Assembly: GCF_022669055.1 (NCBI RefSeq)
Contig: NZ_JAJMLW010000002.1
Span: 186,001-250,000 of the forward strand
DNA length: 64,000 nucleotides
Source of the DNA: Adlercreutzia faecimuris
GTDB lineage: Bacteria; Actinomycetota; Coriobacteriia; Coriobacteriales; Eggerthellaceae
Direction: 5' to 3'
Part shown: piece after piece, positions 53,419 through 62,342 of the stretch
How positions within the stretch are numbered: the first letter of the stretch is position 1
How the letters are laid out: each line of letters opens with the position of its first letter
Program-made: the position numbers and the translations under genes
The notes under the pieces: model-generated
The model's input: only the letters and a program-made list of their open reading frames with translations
The model's database searches: none
What the model was told of the DNA's origin: nothing

Positions 53419-53447
53419 GAGGGGGCCGCGCATCGCGCGGCCCCCTC
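53419..53447 (+). terminator. Terminator after surface protein gene 2
   Basis: A 13-bp perfect stem, GAGGGGGCCGCGC (53419-53431) with GCGCGGCCCCCTC (53435-53447) and a 3-nt loop, then TCTCATCTC. The core stem is the same as in the terminator of surface protein gene 1. Confidence 0.8.
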
Positions 53448-53569
53448 TCTCATCTCCACCCCCTCCGTCCAGCGCGCGGCGAGGGAGGGGGAGGGACGCC
53501 TTCCGCGCCGTCCGATTGGAGGTTTGGCGAACTTCCCGCGGCGGCGGGGGCGCTACCGTACATTCGTGG

Positions 53570-53575
53570 CATAAT
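53570..53575 (+). promoter_or_regulatory. Possible -10 element of dapA
   Basis: CATAAT, 64 bp upstream of the dapA start. No convincing -35 was found in the 245-bp gap after surface protein gene 2, which otherwise holds only the terminator. Confidence 0.35.
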
Positions 53576-53639
53576 GGCGCATCAGCGAGCCTCGTGCGCC
53601 GCGGCATGCGGCGCCTCACGATACCTAAGGAGATGCCCG

Positions 53640-54539
53640 ATGGCAGCTGACGCCCCCCGCTTCGGCCGGATGATCCCGGCCATGGTCACGCCCTTCGACG
53701 ACGACCGCGAGCTCGACCTCGACCGCGCCCAGGCCCTGGCCGACCGCCTGATCGAGGGAGGCAGCGACGCCATCATCGTCAACGGCACCACCGGCGAGAG
53801 CCCGACGGTGTTCTACCCGCAGAAGATGGACCTGTTCCGCGCCGTGGTGTCCGCCGTCGCCGGGCGCGTCCCCGTCATCGCCAACGTGGGCGACAACTGC
53901 ACGGCCGACACGGTGGACTTCGCCTCGAAGGTGGCCCCGCTCGGGGTCGACGGCCTCATGTGCGTCGTGCCCTACTACAACAAGCCGCCGCAGGAGGGCA
54001 TGTACCAGCACTTCCGCACCATCGCCGGCTCGGTGGACCTGCCCATCATCCTGTACAACATCCCCGGCCGCTGCGTCGTGAACATGGAGGCCGACACCAC
54101 CCTGCGCCTGGCCCGCGACTGCGACAACATCGTCGCCGTCAAGGAGGCCAGCGGCCGCATGGACCAGATCGAGCGCATCATCGCCGAGGCCCCCGCGGGC
54201 TTCGACGTGTACTCGGGCGACGACTCCGCCACCTACGACATCATGCGCGCAGGCGGCGTGGGCGTCATCTCCACCATCGGCAACGTGGCCCCGGCCCGCA
54301 TGAAGGAGATCGTGGACCTGTGCGCGGCGGGGGAGTGGGAGCGCGCCGCGGCGGCCAACGAGGCCCTGCTGCCGCTCATGGAGGGGCTCTTCACCACGGC
54401 GAACCCCATCCTCGTGAAGGAGGCGCTCAAGCTGATCGGCTTCCCGGTCGGCGGCGTGCGCCTGCCGCTCGTGGACGCCACCCCCGAGCAGTCCGCGACC
54501 CTGGCGCAGGTCATGCGTCAGACGGGCGTGCTCGCCTAG
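53640..54539 (+). CDS. dapA: 4-hydroxy-tetrahydrodipicolinate synthase
   Basis: A 299-residue TIM-barrel lyase. It has NGTTGESPTVF (about 44-54), the catalytic tyrosine in VVPYYNKPPQEGMYQHF (about 133), and the Schiff-base lysine in NIVAVKEASG (about 164). It condenses pyruvate with aspartate semialdehyde. ATG 53640 follows TAAGGAG. It is next to rnj, an order seen in other Gram-positives. Confidence 0.95.
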   Translation: MAADAPRFGRMIPAMVTPFDDDRELDLDRAQALADRLIEGGSDAIIVNGTTGESPTVFYPQKMDLFRAVVSAVAGRVPVIANVGDNCTADTVDFASKVAPLGVDGLMCVVPYYNKPPQEGMYQHFRTIAGSVDLPIILYNIPGRCVVNMEADTTLRLARDCDNIVAVKEASGRMDQIERIIAEAPAGFDVYSGDDSATYDIMRAGGVGVISTIGNVAPARMKEIVDLCAAGEWERAAAANEALLPLMEGLFTTANPILVKEALKLIGFPVGGVRLPLVDATPEQSATLAQVMRQTGVLA

Positions 54540-54623
54540 GGCGCGTCCCCGTACGTGACGTCCGCCGGCCCCGCATCCCCGCGCGGCCGGCGTTTCTTTG
54601 GAAAGAAGGAGAAACCACCCGCT

Positions 54624-56501
54624 ATGACCAACGACAACAAGGACCCCCGGGCCGCCAAGGCCCAGGGCGACGGCGGCCAGCCCGGCCGCGAGGGCGCCAA
54701 GCGCCGCACCCGCACCTTCCGCCACGAGAACCTGGAGCGCAAGCGCCCCCAGCTCTCGCGCGATGGCGCGGCCGCGCCCAAGAAGAAGCAGCCCGCCAAG
54801 GGCGCCCACGGCGCCGACCGCCGCATCTCGGCCAAGGGCAAGGATCCCAACGCCAAGCTCAAGATCATCCCGCTCGGCGGCCTGGACGCCATCGGCAAGA
54901 ACATGACCTGCCTGGAGTGCAAGGGCGACATGATCCTCGACGACGCGGGCCTCATGTTCCCCGACGACGACCACCCGGGCATCGACCTCATCCTGCCCGA
55001 CTACACCCACGTGCTGGAGAACGCCGACAAGCTGCGCGGCATCATCGTCACCCACGGCCACGAGGACCACACGGGCAGCCTGCCCTACCTGCTGAAGGAC
55101 CTCGACCGCACGGTGCCCATCTACGCCACCAAGCTGACGCTGGGGCTCATCGAGGGCAAGTTCGCCGAGCACAAGGTGAAGAACGCCAAGCTCATCGAGA
55201 TCAAGCCGGGCGACCAGATCAAGCTCGGCTGCTTCACGGTGGACTTCTTCGCCGTGAACCACTCCATCCCCGGCGCCGTGGGCGTGTTCTTCCAGAGCCC
55301 GGCCGGCAACGTCCTGCACATGGGCGACTTCAAGCTGGACCAGACCCCCATCGACGGCGTCCACACCGACTTCGGGGCGCTCGCGCGCTTCGGCGAGATG
55401 GGCGTCGACCTCATGATGAGCGACTCGACCAACGCCACCAACCCCAACTTCACGCCGTCGGAGGCCGAGGTGGGCAAGACCCTGCGCACCATCATCTCCC
55501 AGGCCAAGGGGCGCGTGATCATCGCGTCGTTCGCCAGCCACATCCACCGCATGCAGCAGATCTGCGACGCGGCCATCGCCAACGGCCGCAAGGTGGTGGT
55601 GACGGGCCGGTCCATGATCCAGAACACCGACATCGCCCGGCGCCTGGGCTACCTCAACATCGCCGACAGCGACCTCATCGACGCCTACGAGCTCAAGGGC
55701 ATCCCGCCCGAGCAGGTGGTCATCATGTGCACCGGGTCCCAGGGCGAGCCCCTGAGCGCGCTCGCGCGCATCGCCAACGGCGAGCACAAGACCATCGACC
55801 TGGAGCAGGGCGACACCGTCATCATCTCGGCCACGCCGGTCCCCGGCAACGAGAAGGCGGTCACCCGCGTCATCAACTCCCTCGCCAAGATCGGCGCGGA
55901 CGTCTACGACAAGTCGCGCGCCCGCGTGCACGTGTCGGGCCACGCCGGCGCCGAGGAGCTCAAGATCGTGCTGTCGATGGTCAAGCCCAAGGCGTTCATG
56001 CCCGTCCACGGCGAGGCCACGCACCTGCGTGCCCACGCCGAGCTGGCCGAGGCCACGGGCGTGCCGGCCGAGAACATCTTCGTCATCGAGAACGGCGACG
56101 CGCTCGAGCTGTCCGCCAAGGGCGTCGAGCGGGGCGAGGGCGTCCAGAGCGGCATCGTGTTCGTCGACGGCCTGTCGGTGGGCGACACCTCCCAGGACGT
56201 GCTCGACGAGCGCAGCGCCCTGGGCGAGCAGGGCTTCGCCTCGGTGGCCGCCGCGGTCGACCTCAAGCGCCGCGAGGTGGTCGGCGAGGTGCAGATCGTC
56301 ATGCGCGGCATCACCGGCGGCGACGACCATTACCTGGCCGAGGAGGCTCAGGGCGCCCTCAAGGGCGCGATGCGCCGGCAGCTCGGCAAGGGCGGCGGCG
56401 TGAAGGAGCTGCGCAAGGTGGCCCGCGACGCGGTGCTGTCGCTGCTGTGGGAGCGCACCAAGCAGCGCCCCATGGTGATCGTCAACATCCTGGAGGTGTA
56501 G
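54624..56501 (+). CDS. rnj: Ribonuclease J
   Basis: A 625-residue metallo-beta-lactamase/beta-CASP ribonuclease. A basic, disordered N-terminal extension of about 70 residues precedes the core. The zinc motif is THGHEDHTG (about 140). The beta-CASP residues and the RVHVSGHAGAEELK and FMPVHGEATHLRAHAELA segments are present. It has both endo- and 5'-exonuclease activity in mRNA decay and rRNA maturation. Confidence 0.95.
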   Translation: MTNDNKDPRAAKAQGDGGQPGREGAKRRTRTFRHENLERKRPQLSRDGAAAPKKKQPAKGAHGADRRISAKGKDPNAKLKIIPLGGLDAIGKNMTCLECKGDMILDDAGLMFPDDDHPGIDLILPDYTHVLENADKLRGIIVTHGHEDHTGSLPYLLKDLDRTVPIYATKLTLGLIEGKFAEHKVKNAKLIEIKPGDQIKLGCFTVDFFAVNHSIPGAVGVFFQSPAGNVLHMGDFKLDQTPIDGVHTDFGALARFGEMGVDLMMSDSTNATNPNFTPSEAEVGKTLRTIISQAKGRVIIASFASHIHRMQQICDAAIANGRKVVVTGRSMIQNTDIARRLGYLNIADSDLIDAYELKGIPPEQVVIMCTGSQGEPLSALARIANGEHKTIDLEQGDTVIISATPVPGNEKAVTRVINSLAKIGADVYDKSRARVHVSGHAGAEELKIVLSMVKPKAFMPVHGEATHLRAHAELAEATGVPAENIFVIENGDALELSAKGVERGEGVQSGIVFVDGLSVGDTSQDVLDERSALGEQGFASVAAAVDLKRREVVGEVQIVMRGITGGDDHYLAEEAQGALKGAMRRQLGKGGGVKELRKVARDAVLSLLWERTKQRPMVIVNILEV

Positions 56502-56520
56502 GACGACGGCGCCCATGCGC

Positions 56521-56526
56521 TATAAT
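56521..56526 (+). promoter_or_regulatory. -10 element upstream of ftsK
   Basis: A perfect TATAAT about 20 bp after rnj, leaving a leader of about 100 nt before the GTG start of ftsK. No -35 match is visible. Confidence 0.5.
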
Positions 56527-56633
56527 CAGCAGGTTAGCCAGCGGGCGGCGCTCCTCGGGGCGTCGCCCGTGCGCCAGGCGGGCCCGGCCCGCCCCCAAAC
56601 GCAGCACTGAAACGAGGCACGAAGGAGCAGGGC

Positions 56634-59255
56634 GTGGCCCGGAAGTCGACACCAACCCAGCAGACCCGCAAGAGCAGCCAGGGGCGCAAGGCGGCGCCCT
56701 CCAAGGGGCGCAGGCCCGCCCCCCGCGCGGCCGAGGAGGCCCGCGTCTTCGACGAGCGCACGCGCCGCGACATCGTGGGCGTGCTGTTCATCGTGGCCGC
56801 CGTGGTGCTCATGGTGGCCGCTGTCCTGCCGGCCGGCGACGCCATCGTGGCGTCGTTCCTCTCCGAGGCCCTGCGCCTCACCTTCGGCGTGGGCGCCTAC
56901 GTCATGCCGCTGTTCCTGGCGGCCATCGGCGTCACCTTTCTCGTGCGCTTCGAGCGCGAGCGCGTGCCCGTGCGCGCCGCCATCGGCCTGGCGCTCATCC
57001 TGGTGGCCCTGCTCGGGCTGATCGCGCTCGCCTCGCCCATCCAGCCGGGCGCCTACGACCAGCTGTTCCTGCGCCAGCTGCTGCTGTCCCACGGCGGCTA
57101 CATCGGCGCGGGCATCGCCTGGGCCGGCTACCTGCTGTTCGGCCCGGTCATCACCGGCGTCATCCTGGTGGGGCTCATCGTGGTGGGCGTCATCGTCATC
57201 GGGTTCTCCATATCCAAGCTCATCGAGACGGTGCGCCGCAAGCGCGCCGAGCGCGAGGCCGCCCTCGACTCCGCCGAGGCGCCCCCCTTCGCCCGCATCC
57301 GCCTGCCCCGCCGCCGCGCCAGCGCGCCGGTGGCCGGCTGGGAGGACGACGGGGACGGAACGCCGGCCGACGACGGCCTGGGATCGGCGCGCACCCGCGT
57401 GCTCGGCACGGCCGGAGGCGAGGAGGACGCGTCGGCGGCCAAGACGGTGTCGCTGCTGTCGGCTGAGCGCTCGCACCGCCGCGCCCGGCGCCGCTCCGAG
57501 GACCTCGACGGGGAGGAGGCCGCGCCCACCCAGGCGCTCACGCGCCCGCTGGCCGCGTCCGATGCCGGCGCGCTTGACGACGAGGACGACGGGGAGGCCC
57601 CCGAGCCGCCCGCGACCATCACCCGCAAGCTCGGCGCACGCCACGCCAAGGCCGCGCCCGCGCCCGATGGCGCGCCGGCCGAGGCGCCGGCGCCCAAGCC
57701 CAAGCGCGCCCCCAAGGCGAAGGCGGCCCCCGCGCCCGTCCCCGCCGAGGGCGGCTTCGCGCTGCCGCCGGTGGACCTGCTCGTCCAGGGCGACGGCAAG
57801 ACGGCCGGCGCGAGCGACGAGGAGCTGGAGGAGACGGCCGCCAACCTCCAGGAGACGCTGGAGGACTTCGGCATCATGGTCAACGTCGTGGGCTGGGTGG
57901 CCGGCCCCACGGTGACCCTGTTCAAGGTGGAGCTGCCCCCCGGCGTGCGCGTGAGCCGCATCACCGCCCTGAACGACGACATCGCGCTGGCGCTCGCGGC
58001 GCCGGGCGTGCGCATCTTCGCGCCGGTGCCCGGCACCAACTACGTCGGCATCGAGGTGCCCAACCGCGCCCGCAAGACGGTCTACCTCACCGACGTGCTC
58101 AAGGACGTGGGCGAGGGCCCCATGCAGATCTGCATCGGCAAGGACGTTGAGGGCCACTCCATCACCGGCGACCTGTCGAAGATGCCCCACCTGCTCATCG
58201 CCGGCACCACCGGCTCGGGCAAGTCGGTCGAGATCAACGCCATGATCATGACCATCCTCATGCGGGCGACCCCCGACGAGGTGCGCTTCATCATGATCGA
58301 CCCCAAGCGCGTCGAGTTCAGCGGCTACAACGGCATCCCGCACCTCTACGTGCCGGTGGTCACCGAGTGCAAGGAGGCCTCGAGCGCGCTCTCCTGGGGC
58401 GTGGCCGAGATGGAGCGGCGCCTGAAGCTGTTCAGCAAGGTGGGCGCCCGCAACATTGGCTCGTTCAACGCCAAGGCCAAGGCGGCCAAGGAGGCCGACG
58501 AGGCGGCGCGCGCGGCCGGCCGGGAGCCCGAGCCCAACGAGTTCGGCGACCCGCTGCCCTTCATCGTCATCGTCATCGACGAGCTGGCCGACCTCATGAT
58601 GAACGTCGGCAAGGAGGTCGAGTTCTCCATCAGCCGCATCGCCCAGCTTGCGCGCGCGGCCGGCATCCACCTCATCATCGCCACCCAGCGCCCCTCCACC
58701 AACGTGGTGACGGGCCTCATCAAGGCCAACATCACCTGCCGCATCGGCCTCACGGTGGCCAGCGGCATCGACTCGCGCGTCATCCTCGACTCCACTGGCG
58801 CCGAGAACCTGTGCGGCTACGGCGATCTGCTCATCGCCAAGCCCGAGTACGCCAAGCCCCTGCGCGTCCAGGGCCCCTACGTCTCGGATGACGAGATCAA
58901 CGCCGTGGTGGAGCACCTCAAGGCCCAGGGCGAGCCGGAGTACCACTCCGAGATCCTCCAGACCAACGTGGTCACCCTCGGCGCGTCGTCGCCCTCGGGC
59001 GACGGCGGCTCGGAGGCGGACGACCCGCTTCTGTGGGAGGGCGCCGAGATCGTGGTGTCGAGCGGCCTGGGCTCCACGTCCAACATTCAGCGGCGCCTGA
59101 AGGTGGGCTACGCCCGGGCAGGCCGTATAATGGATCAATTGGAGGAGAAGGGCGTCGTCGGCCCCGCCAACGGCTCGAAGCCGCGCGAGGTGCTCGTCGA
59201 CGAGATGGAGCTCGAGACGCTCAAGGCCTTCGAGGCCCAGGACGCCGCGGAGTAG
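56634..59255 (+). CDS. ftsK: DNA translocase FtsK/SpoIIIE
   Basis: An 873-residue protein. A basic N-terminus leads into four or five TM helices (about 45-205). A variable acidic/Ala-rich linker follows (about 210-385), then the RecA-like motor domain with Walker A GTTGSGKS (about residue 523) and Walker B FIVIVIDELADLMM. The C-terminal winged-helix gamma domain (about 805-870; TSNIQRRLKVGYARAGRIMD) reads chromosome polarity sequences. It pumps DNA at the division septum. The start is GTG after GAAGGAG. Confidence 0.94.
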   Translation: MARKSTPTQQTRKSSQGRKAAPSKGRRPAPRAAEEARVFDERTRRDIVGVLFIVAAVVLMVAAVLPAGDAIVASFLSEALRLTFGVGAYVMPLFLAAIGVTFLVRFERERVPVRAAIGLALILVALLGLIALASPIQPGAYDQLFLRQLLLSHGGYIGAGIAWAGYLLFGPVITGVILVGLIVVGVIVIGFSISKLIETVRRKRAEREAALDSAEAPPFARIRLPRRRASAPVAGWEDDGDGTPADDGLGSARTRVLGTAGGEEDASAAKTVSLLSAERSHRRARRRSEDLDGEEAAPTQALTRPLAASDAGALDDEDDGEAPEPPATITRKLGARHAKAAPAPDGAPAEAPAPKPKRAPKAKAAPAPVPAEGGFALPPVDLLVQGDGKTAGASDEELEETAANLQETLEDFGIMVNVVGWVAGPTVTLFKVELPPGVRVSRITALNDDIALALAAPGVRIFAPVPGTNYVGIEVPNRARKTVYLTDVLKDVGEGPMQICIGKDVEGHSITGDLSKMPHLLIAGTTGSGKSVEINAMIMTILMRATPDEVRFIMIDPKRVEFSGYNGIPHLYVPVVTECKEASSALSWGVAEMERRLKLFSKVGARNIGSFNAKAKAAKEADEAARAAGREPEPNEFGDPLPFIVIVIDELADLMMNVGKEVEFSISRIAQLARAAGIHLIIATQRPSTNVVTGLIKANITCRIGLTVASGIDSRVILDSTGAENLCGYGDLLIAKPEYAKPLRVQGPYVSDDEINAVVEHLKAQGEPEYHSEILQTNVVTLGASSPSGDGGSEADDPLLWEGAEIVVSSGLGSTSNIQRRLKVGYARAGRIMDQLEEKGVVGPANGSKPREVLVDEMELETLKAFEAQDAAE

Positions 59256-59294
59256 CCGCCCCGCGGCCGCCTTCCGGAAAGAGGAGTTGAGACT

Positions 59295-60401
59295 ATGGCG
59301 CGACAGATTGCCTTCGGCGACATCCTGCGCGACGCGCGCAAGCGCAAGGGGATGGACCTCTCCGCCGCCGCCCGGCGCCTGCGCATCCGCCCCGACATCC
59401 TGCGGGCCATCGAGGACAGCGACTTCGCCCGCATGCCCCCGCGCGGCTACACCACCAACATGGTGAACGCCTACGCGCGGCTGGTGGGGCTCAACGCCGC
59501 CGAGATCGGCCGGCTCTACAAGGACCAGGCCTACGCCTTCGAGGTGGGCCGCGTGCGCGACGACGCCCGCGTCGGCGACGGCGCCGCCCGCCCGCGCTCC
59601 GGCGCGCGCCAGGGCCGCGCCGCCCGCCCGCGCGAGGAGCAGCGGGCGGTGCGCCACAACGCCCTCGGGCGCGGTCTCTACGACGACCGCACCGACGAGC
59701 GCGGCCGCACCTACGCCACCGACCGGGTGCATCCCTCGCGCCACGGCTCGATGCCGTCTGCCCAGTACACCAACCTCTACGCGCCGCCGAAGGTGCCCAC
59801 GTCCGGCTCGCGGCTGCCCTACGTCATCGCCGGCGCCGTCATCGTCGTGCTGCTCATCGTGGTACTGTTCCTCGTCTTCGGCAACAAGGCCCCCGCGCAG
59901 CAGGACGTCCCCCAGGTGCCCATCACGGGCCTCACCGACACGTCCAACCAGGCCGCGTCGAACGGCACGGCCTCCGGCGGCGACGCCCAGGGAGGCGCCG
60001 CGACCACCCCGCCGCCGGCCGTGGCCCCCACCAGCGCCAAGTTCAGCTACGCCGTGAAGGAGGGCCAGTCGGCCTACATCGAGGTGTACCTGGACGGCTC
60101 GTCGGGCGCCGACGTGGCCCAGACGGTGGAGGGGCCCGCCACGCGGGACTACAACGTCACGGGCACGCTGCGCTTCGTGACGAGCAACCCCGACGGCGTC
60201 ACGCTCACCCTGGACGGCGAGGAGGTCAAGCCCACCGACAGCCGCGGCAACGGCGTGTACACCTACTCGGTGGACTTCCCGGCCATCCTGCGCGAGTGGC
60301 AGGAGGAGCACGGCGGCGGCTCGTCGGCCGAGGGCGGGTCGTCCGGCTCGTCCGGCTCGGGCGAGGGCGGCTCGTCGTCCGGCGGCTTGTCGGCGAGCTA
60401 G
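59295..60401 (+). CDS. RodZ-like helix-turn-helix membrane protein
   Basis: A 368-residue protein. It has an N-terminal HTH domain (about 5-75, GDILRDARKRKGMDLSAAAR), an Arg-rich cytoplasmic linker, a single TM helix (about 173-198) and an extracellular domain of the DUF4115/RodZ C-terminal type (about 245-340). The tail is Ser/Gly-rich. RodZ proteins link MreB or other division and elongation machinery to the membrane. No mreB is in the window, so the role is inferred from architecture. Confidence 0.82.
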   Translation: MARQIAFGDILRDARKRKGMDLSAAARRLRIRPDILRAIEDSDFARMPPRGYTTNMVNAYARLVGLNAAEIGRLYKDQAYAFEVGRVRDDARVGDGAARPRSGARQGRAARPREEQRAVRHNALGRGLYDDRTDERGRTYATDRVHPSRHGSMPSAQYTNLYAPPKVPTSGSRLPYVIAGAVIVVLLIVVLFLVFGNKAPAQQDVPQVPITGLTDTSNQAASNGTASGGDAQGGAATTPPPAVAPTSAKFSYAVKEGQSAYIEVYLDGSSGADVAQTVEGPATRDYNVTGTLRFVTSNPDGVTLTLDGEEVKPTDSRGNGVYTYSVDFPAILREWQEEHGGGSSAEGGSSGSSGSGEGGSSSGGLSAS

Positions 60402-60489
60402 CGGCCGCCTCCCTTCCGCATCCCTGCCATCCCAGCGGCCCGCGCGGCCGCCTTCCTCCTAGGAGAACCCTGACGAAAGGAGCCATGCC

Positions 60490-60987
60490 ATGGCCAAGGA
60501 ATCCAGCTTCGACGTGGTGTCGACCGTCGACATGCAGGAGGTGGACAACGCCTTCCAGCAGGCCAAGAAGGAGATCGCCCAGCGCTACGACCTGAAGGAC
60601 TCGGGCGCCGAGATCAGCCTCGACAAGGCCAACCAGACCATCACGGTGGCCGCGCCGTCCGACTTCGTGGCGGGTCAGGTCATCGACGTGATCGGGTCGA
60701 AGCTCGTGAAGCGCGGCATCGACTTGGCCGCCGTCAAGTGGGGCGACGCCCAGGCGGCCGCGGGCCAGTCGGTGCGCCGCGTCGCCAGCGTGGTGGACGG
60801 CATCGACAAGGACACCGCCTCCAAGATCAACAAGGACATCAAGGCCACCAAGCTCAAGGTGAAGGTGCAGATCGAGGGTGACAAGCTGCGCGTGTCGAGC
60901 GCGAGCCGCGACACGCTGCAGGAGGTCATCTCCTTCCTCAAGGGCCAGGACTACGGCCAGCCGCTGCAGTACGTCAACTACCGCTAG
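60490..60987 (+). CDS. yajQ: YajQ family nucleotide-binding protein
   Basis: A 165-residue protein with the conserved start SFDVVSTVDMQEVDNAFQQA and the RYDLKDSGAEISLD segment, ending LQYVNYR. It consists of two ferredoxin-like folds. Family members bind cyclic di-GMP or nucleotides/RNA. It is followed 10 bp later by rimO. Confidence 0.93.
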   Translation: MAKESSFDVVSTVDMQEVDNAFQQAKKEIAQRYDLKDSGAEISLDKANQTITVAAPSDFVAGQVIDVIGSKLVKRGIDLAAVKWGDAQAAAGQSVRRVASVVDGIDKDTASKINKDIKATKLKVKVQIEGDKLRVSSASRDTLQEVISFLKGQDYGQPLQYVNYR

Positions 60988-60997
60988 GGGCGCCGCC

Positions 60998-62338
60998 TTG
61001 GATACCGCTGACATCGCGCAGGCGGAGCGCGCCGGGCACCCGGCGCGCTCCGTCGCGTTCGTGACCCTCGGCTGCGCCAAGAACGAGGTCGACACCGCCG
61101 CCATGGAGCGGCGCGCGCTGGCCGCCGGCTACCGCCTGGAGGACGACCCGGCCCTCGCCGACGCCATCGTCGTGAACACCTGCTCGTTCATCCAGAGCGC
61201 CACCGAGGAGAGCATCGAGGCCGTCCTCGACGCCGCGGGGCTGCCGTCGGTGGCCGAGGGCCGCGCACGCCTGATCGTCGCCGGCTGCATGCCGGCGCGC
61301 TACGGCGACGAGCTGGCCGCCGAGCTGCCCGAGGCCGCCGCCTTCGTCCCCTGCTCGCGCGAGGACGACATCGCTGCGGTGCTCGACGGGGCGCTCGGCG
61401 TCGAGCGGGCGGGCGCCGCCCCGGAGCCCGGCGCGGGCGAGGCGCGCCCGGCGGGCGCCTTCGGGTACGTGAAGATATCCGACGGCTGCGACCGCTGGTG
61501 CTCCTACTGCGCCATCCCGCTCATCCGCGGGCGCTACCGCAGCTTCTCCTACGAGCAGGTGCGCGCCGACGTGGCGCGGCTCGTGGAGGCGGGCGCGGGC
61601 GAGGTGGACCTCATCGCCCAGGACACGGGCCGCTGGGGCGCCGACTTCGACGAGCCGCTCGACCTGGCGTGGCTTGTCGACGCGCTGGCCCGGGAGTTTC
61701 CCGACACGTGGCTGCGCGTGCTCTACCTGCAGCCCGAGGGCGTGACCGACGAGCTCCTGGCCGTGATGGCGCGCCATCCCAACGTGTGCCCCTACCTGGA
61801 CATACCCCTGCAGCACGTGAGCGAGCGGGTGCTGCGGGCCATGAACCGCCGCGGCTCGCGCGCGGCCTTCGAGGCGCTCGTCGGCCGGGTGCGCGCGGCG
61901 CTGCCCGACGTGACCCTGCGCACCACGCTCATCGCGGGCTTCCCCGGCGAGACCGACGAGGAGTTCGACGAGCTCCTCTCCTTCGTGGAGGAGGGCCTCT
62001 TCGACTACGTCGGCGTGTTCGCCTACTCCCGCGAGGAGGGCACCGCCGCCTTCGACCTGCCGGGCCAGGTCGACGACGACGAGCGGGCCGAGCGCGCCCA
62101 GCGGCTGCGCGACGCGGCCGACGCCGCCTCCTCGCCGCTCATCGCCGCGCGCGTGGGGCGCGAGGCGTTCGTGCTCGTCGAGGGCGCCGAGGAGGACGGC
62201 CAGCTCTACGGGCGGGCCCAGTGCCAGGCGCCGGAGGTCGACGGCGTGACCTACCTCGACGCCGGCGAGCCGGGCCGCATCGTGCGCGCCCGCATCACCG
62301 ACACGCTGCTCTACGAGATGGAAGGCGAGGTGCTCTAG
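60998..62338 (+). CDS. rimO: Ribosomal protein S12 methylthiotransferase RimO
   Basis: A 446-residue radical-SAM methylthiotransferase. The auxiliary-cluster cysteines lie in TLGCAKN, NTCSF and AGCMPARYG. The radical-SAM motif is CDRWCSYCAIP. The C-terminal TRAM domain covers about 380-446. The cysteine spacing and SFIQSATEES segment identify RimO rather than MiaB. The start is probably TTG 60998 (AGGGG upstream). It overlaps nothing and is 4 bp from the pgsA-cinA fusion. Confidence 0.92.
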   Translation: MDTADIAQAERAGHPARSVAFVTLGCAKNEVDTAAMERRALAAGYRLEDDPALADAIVVNTCSFIQSATEESIEAVLDAAGLPSVAEGRARLIVAGCMPARYGDELAAELPEAAAFVPCSREDDIAAVLDGALGVERAGAAPEPGAGEARPAGAFGYVKISDGCDRWCSYCAIPLIRGRYRSFSYEQVRADVARLVEAGAGEVDLIAQDTGRWGADFDEPLDLAWLVDALAREFPDTWLRVLYLQPEGVTDELLAVMARHPNVCPYLDIPLQHVSERVLRAMNRRGSRAAFEALVGRVRAALPDVTLRTTLIAGFPGETDEEFDELLSFVEEGLFDYVGVFAYSREEGTAAFDLPGQVDDDERAERAQRLRDAADAASSPLIAARVGREAFVLVEGAEEDGQLYGRAQCQAPEVDGVTYLDAGEPGRIVRARITDTLLYEMEGEVL

Positions 62339-62342
62339 GCCT

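Noticed and set aside
43247-53619. Very long open frames on the minus strand opposite the surface protein genes (around 1500 and 1800 codons)
   Set aside because: They are side effects of extreme third-position GC. Their translations are Gly/Arg/His/Val-rich without domains, and the plus strand has clear signal peptides, domains and sorting signals.
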